NCBI GenBank assembly: GCA_038239345.1
Contig: JBBSEX010000001.1
Location: 310,001 to 374,000, forward strand
Length of the DNA stretch: 64,000 nt
Direction: 5' to 3'
DNA from: JBBSEX01 sp038239345
GTDB lineage: Bacteria > Acidobacteriota > Terriglobia > Bryobacterales > Bryobacteraceae
Shown: piece by piece, positions 1 through 8,129 of the stretch
How positions within the stretch are numbered: position 1 is the stretch's first letter
Layout: the number at the start of each line of letters is the position of its first letter
Made by a program: the position numbers and the translations under genes
The notes under the pieces: model-generated
What the model was told of the DNA's origin: nothing
Seen by the model: the letters and a program-made list of their open reading frames with translations, nothing else
The model's database searches: none

Positions 1-821
1 CCAAGTTCGAAGACGGTATCTCCTAAATTAGGTCTTAAGACACGGGCTAACCAGCTGAGGTATTGGGGGGTTCCGGTCAGATTGTTGAGAAATCCCCGGC
101 CGTACGGCTCCGCGTACAGGTCATCAATTAGCCAGAAGTGAAAGATGACGCCCAGGGCCTTGATCCCATCCTTCCAGCCGATCTTCTTCCCTTCTTCGTA
201 CGTACGGCCGTGATAGCTGATGGGAACTTCGTAGATTCGCAGCTTGCGCTTCGACGCCTTCATGGTAATTTCCGGTTCAAAACCGAAACGGTCGGAGCGA
301 ATCGGAATGCTTTTCAAGAGATCGGTTCGAAAGACCTTATAGCAGGTTTCCATGTCGGTCAGGTTCAGGTTGCTGAACATGTTGGAGATCAGCGTCAGGC
401 CCTTGTTGATCATGGAATGCCAAAAAGGCAGAATCCGATGCTGCTCTCCAGCCATGTAGCGCGACCCAAATACGGCATCGGCGCGCCCATCGAGTAACGG
501 CTTCAGAAGCTTCGGATACTCGGCGGGATCGTATTCCAGATCGGCATCCTGGACGAGACAAAAGTCTCCCGCCGCCTGCTGAATGGCAAAACGGACAGCC
601 GCCCCTTTTCCCTGATTGACCCGGTGCTGAAAAAGGCGGATGCGCGGTTCGGCGGCGCTGAGACGCTGCAGAATCTCGGAAGTGCCGTCGGTGGAGCAAT
701 CGTCCACGATTACCAATTCGCGCTCCATATTTTCAGGAAGAGGCGCGGCTAAAACCTGGGAGATGCTCCGTTCGGCGACGAGGCGTTCATTATAGACGGG
801 AATCAAAATGGACAGAAGCAT
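1..821 (-). CDS. Glycosyltransferase family 2, probably fused to a SAM methyltransferase (3' end outside window)
   Basis: The frame opens with an ATG whose complement is at 819-821 and stays open to the window edge, about 273 residues. The N-terminus is a GT-A type family 2 glycosyltransferase: the strand SILIPVYNE, the nucleotide-binding VIVDDCSTDGT, the QDADLEYDP metal-binding DxD region and the acceptor-side YKVFRTDLL. After about residue 230 the protein does not stop as a simple polyprenyl-phosphate sugar transferase would; it continues into LSWLARVLRPNLGDTVFEL, which looks like the start of a class I methyltransferase motif I. Bifunctional glycosyltransferase/methyltransferase proteins of this layout are known in Acidobacteria. 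It lies 54 bases downstream of another GT2 gene on the same strand, so the two are probably co-transcribed. The acceptor and the methylation target cannot be read from sequence. Confidence 0.8.
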   Translation of the reverse strand, partial: MLLSILIPVYNERLVAERSISQVLAAPLPENMERELVIVDDCSTDGTSEILQRLSAAEPRIRLFQHRVNQGKGAAVRFAIQQAAGDFCLVQDADLEYDPAEYPKLLKPLLDGRADAVFGSRYMAGEQHRILPFWHSMINKGLTLISNMFSNLNLTDMETCYKVFRTDLLKSIPIRSDRFGFEPEITMKASKRKLRIYEVPISYHGRTYEEGKKIGWKDGIKALGVIFHFWLIDDLYAEPYGRGFLNNLTGTPQYLSWLARVLRPNLGDTVFEL

Positions 822-875
822 TCGAACTTATCAGTATAGAGGGGTGTCCAAAATAGAGGGGTGTTCAAAGTCAGC

Positions 876-1571
876 TTAGAGCAGGCGAAATATTGTAGCG
901 ATGATCTTCCATCCGGCGCTAAGGCTGGCCTTGATATTTCCCGACACTTTGTTTACACCGGCCAGGCGATTGTGATAACTCACCGGTACTTCCATCACGC
1001 GCAGCCCGCGCTGTAGCGCTTTCACCTGCATCTCGACAGTCCAGCCGTAATTGCGTTCGCGCATATCGAGCTGCCGCAAACTGTCGAGACGAATGGCGCG
1101 GAAAGGACCCAAATCCGTGTAGCGGTGCTTATATAGGACGCGAATCAGGAACGCGGCCAGTTGATTGCCGAAGCGTTGATGGGGGAGCAGCGACCCAGCG
1201 TCGGCCTGACCAAGGACGCGGGAACCGATCACTAGATCGGCCCGTCCTTCGTATAGAGGGTTGAGCAGGAGCGAGGCTTCGCCCGCGTCTTCCGAGCAAT
1301 CCGCCTGCATAAATACCACGGCTTCGATTTCCGCGGGCAGAATCGCCATCGCCTTCAGACATGCGGCCCCGTATCCACGCTCCGATTGGGTTACCACCAG
1401 CACTCCGGCGGCGCGGGCGATCTCCGTTGTGCGATCCGTGGAACCGTTGTCGGCCACGATGACAACGCGAAACAAGCCGGGTGGAATTCGGGCCAGCATT
1501 TCACCGATTACCGCTTCTTCATTCAAAGCGGGGATAATCAGAGCTGCTGTTAATTCGAAATTAGCGCTCAT
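876..1571 (-). CDS. Glycosyltransferase family 2 (polyprenyl-phosphate sugar transferase-like)
   Basis: This is a 231-residue GT-A fold enzyme. Visible are the N-terminal strand LIIPALNEEAVIG, the sugar-nucleotide loop VIVADNGSTDRT, the QADCSED segment at the DxD position and the C-terminal acceptor motif VMEVPVSYHNRLAGVNKVSG. The family transfers a hexose from a nucleotide sugar to a membrane carrier or glycan. There is no transmembrane segment beyond a weakly hydrophobic C-terminus, so the protein is probably peripheral on the inner membrane. It is divergent from the signal peptidase gene, with only 29 bases between the two starts, and lies just upstream of a second GT2 gene. The substrate is unknown. 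Confidence 0.85.
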   Translation of the reverse strand: MSANFELTAALIIPALNEEAVIGEMLARIPPGLFRVVIVADNGSTDRTTEIARAAGVLVVTQSERGYGAACLKAMAILPAEIEAVVFMQADCSEDAGEASLLLNPLYEGRADLVIGSRVLGQADAGSLLPHQRFGNQLAAFLIRVLYKHRYTDLGPFRAIRLDSLRQLDMRERNYGWTVEMQVKALQRGLRVMEVPVSYHNRLAGVNKVSGNIKASLSAGWKIIATIFRLL

Positions 1572-1600
1572 GCTTTAATCTGAGGAAACGAACGCCAACC

Positions 1601-2179
1601 ATGAACGACGAATTCACTCCCGAATCCCGGCCGGTTGAAGAGAGTGCGCCATCGCGTTGGCATCTCTCCGCCGCGGTTTTCTTACTGCGCGACTTGTTAC
1701 TGTCGGTGGTAATCGCGTTTGTCGTCATTCTGTTCATTTATCAGCCGGTGAAGGTGGAAGGCACAAGCATGATGCCCGCTCTCCAGGACCAGGAGAGGAT
1801 CTTCATCAACAAGTTTATCTATCGCTTTAATATCGGCAAAATCGAACACGGCGATATGGTGGTTTTCTGGTATCCGAACGACCCCAGCAAATCCTACATC
1901 AAGCGCGTGATCGGTACGCCCGGCGATACGGTGGAAGTGATGAACGGGCTGGTGTACGTAAATGGCAAGCGGTTGGAAGAAGCGTATGTGCCGCCGGAGT
2001 ATCGGGACAACCAATCGATGACGGTGCGGGAAGTGCCGTCGGCGCAATACTTCGTGCTGGGCGATCACCGCAGTTCGTCGAACGACAGCCGGGCATGGGG
2101 GATGGTGCCGCGAAGCTACATCTACGGAAAGGCCGTGTTTATTTATTGGCCGCTCGAAAATATCGGATTTTTGCGTTAG
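1601..2179 (+). CDS. lepB: Signal peptidase I
   Basis: Type I leader peptidase of the inner membrane that cleaves Sec and Tat signal peptides. One transmembrane helix lies at about residues 30-48, followed by the catalytic Ser56 in VEGTSMMPAL. The general-base Lys101 sits in YIKRVIGTPGD, and box E appears as GDHRSSSNDSR. At 192 residues it is a compact single-helix form rather than the longer two-helix E. coli type. A purine-rich AGGA stretch lies in front of the ATG, but further upstream than usual. The stop overlaps by four bases with the stop of the convergent DUF2905 gene, leaving no room for a terminator. Confidence 0.95.
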   Translation: MNDEFTPESRPVEESAPSRWHLSAAVFLLRDLLLSVVIAFVVILFIYQPVKVEGTSMMPALQDQERIFINKFIYRFNIGKIEHGDMVVFWYPNDPSKSYIKRVIGTPGDTVEVMNGLVYVNGKRLEEAYVPPEYRDNQSMTVREVPSAQYFVLGDHRSSSNDSRAWGMVPRSYIYGKAVFIYWPLENIGFLR

Positions 2180-2391
2180 CGGCGACCGATCATCCAACTG
2201 ACCAGCGAAAAGATAACGCTGAGAATCAGGCACGTCACGATGGGGAAATAGAAGACGGAGTTCTTTCCCCGAATGACGATGTCGCCGGGAAGCTGTCCGG
2301 GCCGAATCGACATTCTCTCCGCCAGCAGAACAAGCGCGCCGGCAACCAGGAACGCAATTCCAGCCGAGACTAACAGCTTTCCAAGAGACAT
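2176..2391 (-). CDS. DUF2905 family small membrane protein
   Basis: A 71-residue protein with two predicted transmembrane helices (about residues 5-25 and 48-66) joined by the loop RPGQLPGDIVIRGKNSVFYF, which is the hallmark of the DUF2905 family. The family has no established function. The gene begins three bases after the stop of the xylose isomerase-like gene, so it is the last gene of the kinase-regulator operon. Its own stop overlaps that of lepB on the opposite strand. Confidence 0.85.
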   Translation of the reverse strand: MSLGKLLVSAGIAFLVAGALVLLAERMSIRPGQLPGDIVIRGKNSVFYFPIVTCLILSVIFSLVSWMIGRR

Positions 2392-2394
2392 AAT

Positions 2395-3639
2395 TTATAC
2401 GGCGTAGTGACGGCCACGATGCTGGCCCAACAAGATCTGCACCATACGATGCGCGATGAGTTCGTGGAGTGTCAGCAGTTCGCGATTGTTGGCGACGATG
2501 GCGTCGACGTCAAGTGGGTCCGCTGGACCTCCGCCGGCTTTTAGTGCGTTAGTGGCTTCCTTGATGATAGGGTCGGCGATAACGTCGCCGGCCATTTCCC
2601 AGAGCGTGATGAAACGATCGACGGCGGTGGGGAAGCTGAGAGCGAAGACGCCGAAATTGCTGGTCGTGCGTGGTGGTTTGTAATCGAGATTGAACGGTCC
2701 GTTGAAGCCGTGGCTGCGTAGAAGTACAAGGACATTCAGCCAATCCAGTGGATTCACCAATCCCACCGCGATGTCGACATCGTGTTTTAAACGATATCCA
2801 TCGTTTATGTCGAAGTGAAATAGTTTACCGGCGAGAATCGCCCGGGCCAGCGCGGCTCTGGGGGCGGCGCCCCACATCAGTTCGTGCAGATATTCAGGAT
2901 TCAGCCCGACCATTTCGGGATGAGTCAATAAGCCTGAAGAAATGAAAGCGAGCATGGCATCGCTGGTTGGTAACAGAATTTCGGCCTGGGGTTCAAAAGG
3001 CTTGGCCTCCATGCAGTGCTTCAGGGTTGGACGGTTGTACTTGGCGGCGAGGGTGATATCCGCTTCGCAGGCCGCGTTCAGGCCCTCGGCATACCAGCGC
3101 AGCGTTTGCGTCTCCTCGATTGCGCCCTGCACGTAGTAACCGAGCGAACCTGGCCAATAGACGGCAAACTGCGCTCCCAATTCATGACCGATGTGGACCG
3201 TATTTTTCAATCGCTCGGCGGCATACGTACGGACCTCGGGGGCTTCGGCCGCCGGACTCGCGGCCCAGATCGCATGATGAAAAGTTTCCGTCGTTACCAT
3301 CGAACAGGCGAGTCCATTGTCTCTTAGGGCATTCTTGATGCGCTCGACGATGGACCACTGTTCATCGCGAAAAAGGGACTCGGTCGGAATCACGTCGGTA
3401 TCATGAGTGGCCCAATAACCGATGCCGATCTTGGCGTATTGGCGAATTACATCTTCAAATGGAACTGGATGTCGAGTGGGCGCGTGGAAGAGCGCATGAC
3501 CTTCGTAAGAGCCAGCCCATTGCGGGCCGGTGAGGAAATATTTGCGGCGAGTCTGGGGGGAATATGCGCCACCGCAGGCGTGAATAAGACGTTCGATTAG
3601 AGCCTGCTGCTGATTCGGGGGAACAGGTTGCATTCCCAC
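2395..3639 (-). CDS. xylA: Class I xylose isomerase-like TIM-barrel enzyme
   Basis: A 414-residue TIM-barrel protein whose layout follows class I (Streptomyces-type) xylose isomerases: interconversion of D-xylose and D-xylulose, or of glucose and fructose, with two divalent metals. The catalytic His is His79 in THDTDVIP. Metal ligands line up as Glu211 (MEAKP, with Lys213), Glu249 and His252 (NPEYLHE), Asp277 (FHFDIND), Asp287 and Asp289 (KHDVDI) and Asp319 (NLDYKPPR). The spacings 3, 10, 2 and 30 match the family. The N-terminus is about 20 residues longer than the Streptomyces enzymes, and a start at the second Met (two codons on) is equally possible. It lies nine bases downstream of the FG-GAP/ASPIC gene in the same operon. 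A related sugar as true substrate cannot be excluded. Confidence 0.82.
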   Translation of the reverse strand: MGMQPVPPNQQQALIERLIHACGGAYSPQTRRKYFLTGPQWAGSYEGHALFHAPTRHPVPFEDVIRQYAKIGIGYWATHDTDVIPTESLFRDEQWSIVERIKNALRDNGLACSMVTTETFHHAIWAASPAAEAPEVRTYAAERLKNTVHIGHELGAQFAVYWPGSLGYYVQGAIEETQTLRWYAEGLNAACEADITLAAKYNRPTLKHCMEAKPFEPQAEILLPTSDAMLAFISSGLLTHPEMVGLNPEYLHELMWGAAPRAALARAILAGKLFHFDINDGYRLKHDVDIAVGLVNPLDWLNVLVLLRSHGFNGPFNLDYKPPRTTSNFGVFALSFPTAVDRFITLWEMAGDVIADPIIKEATNALKAGGGPADPLDVDAIVANNRELLTLHELIAHRMVQILLGQHRGRHYAV

Positions 3640-3648
3640 ATCATACTT

Positions 3649-5310
3649 TCAGAAACGATCCAGGCGCTTGATCTGCTTGCCCTCGGTGCATTCGAGCGCA
3701 CCCCACTGCACGTCCTTGAATTCCTGCACCGCGCCGCTGGGCCAATCGATCACAATGCGATCGGCTTTCTGACGCGCTCCCAGCCCAAAGGTGATGGTGA
3801 GCTCCGATTGCGAAAGATAGCTCGATCCTGTTTTCACCATCCGCGATTGGGTGCCGTCGGGCGTGGTCAGCCGGATGCTTGCCCCGATTGCGTCGCGGTT
3901 TGATTTCGTCCCGATCAGCCGCAGTCGCAAGGCGTGTCCACCTGAGGTTACGTCGTTACGATAGAGCAGCGCCGGGCCTTGATTGCTGGTGATCAGAACA
4001 TCCAGATCGCCATCGCGATCGAAGTCGCCATAAGCGACGCCGCGTCCGACTTTCGGCGATGCGAAGGCCTGGCCGGCTTGGCTCGCGACATCGCGAAAAC
4101 CACCTTTACCGTCGTTCAGGAATAGGTGCGGCGATTGCGCATAGCCATGATTGGAGCCGATGTTCCGCACGGTTTCATCAATATGCCCATTCACGGCCAG
4201 TAAGTCCAGGTGGCCGTCGAGATTGGCGTCGAAGAACATGCAACCAAATCCGAGGCTACGGCGTGAGACCTGTCCGATGCCGGATTTGAGCGCGGTATCG
4301 CTGTAGGTACCGTTGCTTGCGCCGCGATAGAGGGCGATCATTTCGTTATCGAAATTCGTTATGGCAATGCCGGCGATGCCCGAGTTATCGAAATCGGCGA
4401 CATCGATACCCATGCCGGCGCGGGCTTTACCATCTTCGCTGAAGGCGACGCCGGCGCGCACGGCGATGTCTTCGAAGGTACCGTTCCTCTGGTTGCGATA
4501 GAGCTTGTTGGGCTGGGTATCGTTGGCGACAAGCAAGTCCGGCCAGCCGTCGCGATCGTAATCGAGCAAGGCGACGCCGAGAGATTTCGAAGTACTGTCG
4601 AAGATTCCACTCTTTGCCGTGACATCTTCAAAGGTGCCGTTACCGCGATTGCGAAATAGCCAGCAAGTTGACCCATGATAGGCTTCGGGCGTGCAGTAAG
4701 ACTTGTTTTTTCCATCGACGCTACAGAACACGTCGTGCTCCGGAGCCCACTTAACGTAGTTGCACACAAATAGATCGAGCAAGCCGTCGCGATCGAAATC
4801 AAACCACATGGCCGATGTGCTGAAGGCGCTGCGCCCGCCGAGTCCAGCCTTCTCGGTGACGTCGATGAAAGTTCCCTTCCCGGTGTTGTGAAAGAGGCGG
4901 TTCTGGCCAACGGCGGTGATCAGGATGTCGGCAAAGCCATCGTTATCGTAGTCGGCCACGGCGACGCCCAGGCCGTACATTTCGACGGCCAGTCCGGTGG
5001 CTTGCGTGACGTCGGTAAAAGTGCCGTTGCGATTGTTGCGATACAGATGAAGCGTGCTGCGCCGACGCTTGTGACCCGGCCGATCCATTCCATTCACCAG
5101 CAGAATATCCAGCCAGCCGTCGTTATCGTAATCGAGAAAAGCACAACCCGCGCCCATGGTTTCGGGCAGATGCTTGGCGCCGAAGGCTCCGGAGTTATGG
5201 CGGAAATCGATGCCCGCCGGGCCAGTGACATCGACAAGTTGAAAACCGGTTTGAGGCTGTGCGCCAAGCAGCGGCAGGGCACCGGCAAGCAGCGTCCGGC
5301 GAGTGATCAA
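3649..5310 (-). CDS. Exported FG-GAP repeat / ASPIC-UnbV (CRTAC1-type) protein
   Basis: A 553-residue protein with a short N-terminal signal (ITRRTLLAGALPLLG, possibly Tat-type because of the RR). It carries at least seven FG-GAP/VCBS-like blades, seen as repeated DYDNDGWLDILLVN, DYDNDGFADILI, DFDRDGLLDLFV and DRDGDLDVLI calcium-binding-type loops. The C-terminal 90 residues (IGASIRLTTPDG to IVIDWPSG) are an ASPIC/UnbV domain. The family forms beta-propellers thought to be extracytoplasmic; the exact role is not established. Its ATG overlaps the stop of the response-regulator gene by four bases, so it is translationally coupled to a two-component system. Confidence 0.88.
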   Translation of the reverse strand: MITRRTLLAGALPLLGAQPQTGFQLVDVTGPAGIDFRHNSGAFGAKHLPETMGAGCAFLDYDNDGWLDILLVNGMDRPGHKRRRSTLHLYRNNRNGTFTDVTQATGLAVEMYGLGVAVADYDNDGFADILITAVGQNRLFHNTGKGTFIDVTEKAGLGGRSAFSTSAMWFDFDRDGLLDLFVCNYVKWAPEHDVFCSVDGKNKSYCTPEAYHGSTCWLFRNRGNGTFEDVTAKSGIFDSTSKSLGVALLDYDRDGWPDLLVANDTQPNKLYRNQRNGTFEDIAVRAGVAFSEDGKARAGMGIDVADFDNSGIAGIAITNFDNEMIALYRGASNGTYSDTALKSGIGQVSRRSLGFGCMFFDANLDGHLDLLAVNGHIDETVRNIGSNHGYAQSPHLFLNDGKGGFRDVASQAGQAFASPKVGRGVAYGDFDRDGDLDVLITSNQGPALLYRNDVTSGGHALRLRLIGTKSNRDAIGASIRLTTPDGTQSRMVKTGSSYLSQSELTITFGLGARQKADRIVIDWPSGAVQEFKDVQWGALECTEGKQIKRLDRF

Positions 5311-5930
5311 GCGATGCTCACCAAGCCCGTCCGAATGGAATACACGACGAGTTCGGCGGTGTTATGGATGCCAAGGGTTTGCATGATATTGGCGCGATGA
5401 ACGCTGATCGTGTTGGCGCTAAGCCCGAGTACAACGGCTATCTCTTTGTTTGATTTTCCATGCACGATCAACTGCAGCACTTCGAGTTCGCGGGTGGTGA
5501 GCGAGGGCAGAGGCGTTTCCGGTCTGCCCACGCTACCGAGGCGCGGATCTATTACTTGAATACCGGCCGCCACTTTGCGAACGGCGTCGACAAGTTCCAG
5601 ATCCATTGCGTTTTTGAGGAGATAACCGCGGGCGCCGGCATCAAGGCAGGTCCTGACGTAATTGGGCTCGGAATGCATGCTGAGGACCAGCACGGCGATG
5701 GTGGGGTTAGCCTGGAGGATGCGCCGCGTGGCCACGGCGCCATTCATACTGGGCAACGCAAAATCCATCACAACGACGTTGGGCTTCAGTCTGGCGGCGG
5801 CTTCGACGGCATCGTGCCCATCACTGGCTTCCCCGACGACGGCGATATCGCCCTCATCTTCGAGCATGTGCCGGAAGCCGCGGCGCACCAGACTATGATC
5901 GTCTACTAATAGTACGGAAATATCAGGCAT
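5307..5930 (-). CDS. NarL/LuxR-family response regulator
   Basis: A 207-residue two-domain regulator. The receiver domain (1-120) has the acidic pair Asp10-Asp11, the phospho-acceptor Asp56 in VVVMDFALPSMNG and the conserved Lys in GYLLKNAMD. The C-terminal LuxR-type helix-turn-helix (about 140-205) reads LTTRELEVLQLIVHGKSNKE followed by ISVHRANIMQTL. It overlaps the upstream kinase gene by eight bases, which identifies the kinase as its partner, and overlaps the downstream FG-GAP gene by four. It probably controls a promoter in or near this operon; no operator is identifiable by eye. Confidence 0.93.
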   Translation of the reverse strand: MPDISVLLVDDHSLVRRGFRHMLEDEGDIAVVGEASDGHDAVEAAARLKPNVVVMDFALPSMNGAVATRRILQANPTIAVLVLSMHSEPNYVRTCLDAGARGYLLKNAMDLELVDAVRKVAAGIQVIDPRLGSVGRPETPLPSLTTRELEVLQLIVHGKSNKEIAVVLGLSANTISVHRANIMQTLGIHNTAELVVYSIRTGLVSIA

Positions 5931-7308
5931 GTGTCGTATTTGGAATCCGCGGATCGGGTATGTGTGGATCGCTCGCCATAGGAACGGTTACGCGCACGAT
6001 CACCCCACCGTCGGGCGCGTTGAGAAATTCTATTTTGCCATTCACCAGTTCAGCCCGCTCGCGCATGGAGATCAAGCCCATCCCCGCTTTGTACTTTGCT
6101 TTCGATAAACCCACTCCACTGTCGGCCACCTCTAAGACTACGGCTGTCGCTTCGAAGTTTAGATTCACCGCGGCGCGCTGCGATCCGGAATGCCGGGCGA
6201 CGTTATTCAACGCTTCCTGCATCACACGGTAGAGCTGAATGGACACCCCTCGATCCAGTTCGCGGCTGGTACCAGTTTTCCGATATTGAACGTTTATTCC
6301 GGTCTGACGCTGGAATGCCGGCAGGTAGACATCGAGCGCGCTTTCGAGGCCCGCTTCATCGAGGACCACGGGATGCAACGCATGGGATAACGAGCGAACC
6401 TTTTCAAGCGTCGACTGGACGATCTCACGAACCTCCCGTAGATCCGCCAGGAAGGGCTCACGAACGGCGCGCTTATCCGTGCGCTGCAGCATCGCGCCGA
6501 TGGCCGTTAGAATCTGGCCGAATTCGTCGTGCAGTTCGCGAGAGATGGAACGGAACGTATTTTCCTGAAGAGAGATTAACTGCTGTGCCAGTTCACTACG
6601 CCGCTCCGAAAGGCTCGCCACGCGATCGAACATGCGGCGATTATATTGGACCAGGTACAGGCTGGTGAGCACGATCAGAATCAGCATGGCGGCGACGAAG
6701 ATGTAGACATTGCGTTCAACGCCCGAGTAGAGACCGCGGGTTCTCACCGCCGCCTCCTGTTCGCTCTCGTTATTCTGCACTAGCAGCCGAGCCACCGCGG
6801 TACTGAGCGCCTGCTGCCGAGCTTGCAGCGAAAGCTGTACCTGCGTCCGGGCTTCGGCTTCATCCAGTTGAAAGACGCGATCGAGCGCGGCCCAGAATTG
6901 CGTGAAGGACTCATTCAGATAGCGGCCCTGGCTGGCGGTACGGTCGAGCGGGCTGAACTTTTCTTCGCGCCGCAAGGCGTCTTCCAGATCGACTTTGATG
7001 CGCCGAAACTGCGGCTGCCAGGCGGTTAGCGGATAAGGCTCGTTGGAATCTAGCATATCGCGCATAGCCAGCGCCAGACTGTTCAAGTTGTTTTGGATGC
7101 GCAGCAAGAGAAGCGAATCGGTGCGATTGCGATCGATGGTCTGGGCCTGCAATTCGCGCAGGCTATGCAGTTGATAGACGGTGTAGCCGGAATAGACGGC
7201 GACGGCGGAAAGCGTCACGGCCAGTCCGGCAAGCAGTCGAATTGTAGGCGATGCACTGTGGCGCACGGAGCTGTAATGCCTTTCTATTATTGTCTCTCGG
7301 CGCGACAA
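5923..7308 (-). CDS. Membrane sensor histidine kinase (HisKA_3 type)
   Basis: A 461-residue kinase. One transmembrane helix lies at about 25-46 and another at 201-221, flanking a roughly 150-residue, mostly helical periplasmic region of the four-helix-bundle (CHASE3-like) type. The cytoplasmic part holds the HisKA_3 phospho-acceptor His260 in SISRELHDEFGQIL, then an HATPase_c domain with the N-box EALNNVARHSGS and the G-boxes DSGVGLS and GMGLISMRERA. HisKA_3 kinases pair with NarL/LuxR regulators, and exactly such a gene overlaps its 3' end. It is the promoter-proximal gene of the five-gene operon. The signal sensed is unknown. Confidence 0.92.
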   Translation of the reverse strand: MSRRETIIERHYSSVRHSASPTIRLLAGLAVTLSAVAVYSGYTVYQLHSLRELQAQTIDRNRTDSLLLLRIQNNLNSLALAMRDMLDSNEPYPLTAWQPQFRRIKVDLEDALRREEKFSPLDRTASQGRYLNESFTQFWAALDRVFQLDEAEARTQVQLSLQARQQALSTAVARLLVQNNESEQEAAVRTRGLYSGVERNVYIFVAAMLILIVLTSLYLVQYNRRMFDRVASLSERRSELAQQLISLQENTFRSISRELHDEFGQILTAIGAMLQRTDKRAVREPFLADLREVREIVQSTLEKVRSLSHALHPVVLDEAGLESALDVYLPAFQRQTGINVQYRKTGTSRELDRGVSIQLYRVMQEALNNVARHSGSQRAAVNLNFEATAVVLEVADSGVGLSKAKYKAGMGLISMRERAELVNGKIEFLNAPDGGVIVRVTVPMASDPHIPDPRIPNTTHA

Positions 7309-7353
7309 AAGCTATTCTGATTTTCGATAGTAACCTCTGGAGTACCCTACGAT

Positions 7354-7393
7354 GACGCTGGATGGCCAGGCAAGCCGACCGGCGTCTTTTTTT
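7354..7393 (+). terminator. Strong intrinsic terminator with no plus-strand gene before it
   Basis: GACGCTGG (7354-7361) pairs with CCGGCGTC (7379-7386), an eight-base stem with one G-T pair, and is followed directly by seven T residues (7387-7393). The loop holds a further GGC/GCC pair. On the plus strand the only thing upstream is the divergent kinase gene, so this stops either an antisense or small RNA starting before 7354, or the leader of the AhpD-like gene (an attenuator). Confidence 0.65.
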
Positions 7394-7479
7394 CCCCGAA
7401 GCCTAGTATTCTCCAGTTATTGTTGAACGCGCCAGACCGCCGCTATGCTGATTTCTGGGGATCATACAATAAGCGAAGC

Positions 7480-8094
7480 ATGCCCGACCAAAAATCACCG
7501 ATGAAGCCGATGTTTCTGCCCGGGGTGGAGCAGAACCCGAAAGAGAGCGCCTACGCCACAAGCATCCGGTCAATGCAGGCCTCCGGTAGCGAGTATCCGC
7601 AGATCTGGCACATGTTCGCCTATCTGCCGAAGGCAACAGAACATCTGGCGCGATTCACGCAGGAAATTCTTCGCGGTCCCGGACCGTTTGAACCTGGATG
7701 GCGCGAGCTGATTGCGGCGGTGACATCCTACCAGAACGATTGCCCCTTTTGACTGAAGTCTCACGCCGCAGTTGCGGTGGAATTGTTGGGCAATGAAGAG
7801 CTGGTCTGGGGCGTGATGCGCGATCTAGAGACGTCAGTGCTGGACGATAAACACAAAGCTTTACTCCGCTTCGTTCGGAAGGTGAATCATGACTCGCCGC
7901 GGATAACCGAAGAAGACATGAAGCCGCTCTATGCCGTGGGATGGGACGACGACGCCATCTACTTTGCGATCACGATCTGCGCGCTGTTCAATTTTTATAA
8001 TCGATGGATTGATGCCAGTGGCGTTCACGCGCTGTCCGACGAAGCCCATAAGACAGGGGGAAAGCGGACTGCTTTGCATGGTTACGCCAAATAG
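7480..8094 (+). CDS. AhpD-like / carboxymuconolactone decarboxylase-family probable selenoprotein (in-frame TGA = Sec91)
   Basis: Read straight through one in-frame TGA (7750-7752), this gives 204 residues of an AhpD-like, peroxidase-related protein. The TGA falls at the second redox residue of the active site: Cys88-Pro-Phe-Sec91, followed by His95, with Glu76 twelve residues before Cys88. These spacings equal those of Glu118, Cys130, Cys133 and His137 in Mycobacterium tuberculosis AhpD. The sequence after the TGA (LKSHAAVAVELLG to FYNRWIDASGVHALSDEAH) is typical family sequence in the same frame, so the gene is not truncated. A hairpin fitting the bacterial SECIS model starts 11 bases after the TGA. 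AhpD-like proteins with a CxxU motif are a known bacterial selenoprotein family. The start is uncertain: ATG 7480 is chosen, with TTG 7420 and ATG 7501 as alternatives. A plain nonsense mutation at a Cys codon is the competing explanation. Confidence 0.8.
7750..7779 (+). promoter_or_regulatory. Candidate bacterial SECIS element with its UGA codon
   Basis: TGA (7750-7752) is followed by the stem CGCCGC (7764-7769), the loop AGTT (7770-7773) and the stem GCGGTG (7774-7779): six pairs including one G-T. The apical loop begins 17 bases after the TGA and has G in its second position. The published bacterial SECIS model asks for a 16-37 base distance and a G in the first two loop positions, so both conditions are met. 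SelB binding is inferred. Confidence 0.65.
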
Positions 8095-8129
8095 CGTTAC
8101 GCCGAAATAGCATCACGCCCGATGGCGCC

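Noticed and set aside
5460..5909. 149-codon plus-strand frame opposite the response regulator
   Set aside because: Shadow of the regulator gene, whose receiver and LuxR motifs are complete on the minus strand.
7420..7752. Reading the AhpD-like frame as a stand-alone 110-residue protein ending at the TGA
   Set aside because: It would end in the middle of the active-site motif, while matching family sequence continues in the same frame beyond the TGA.
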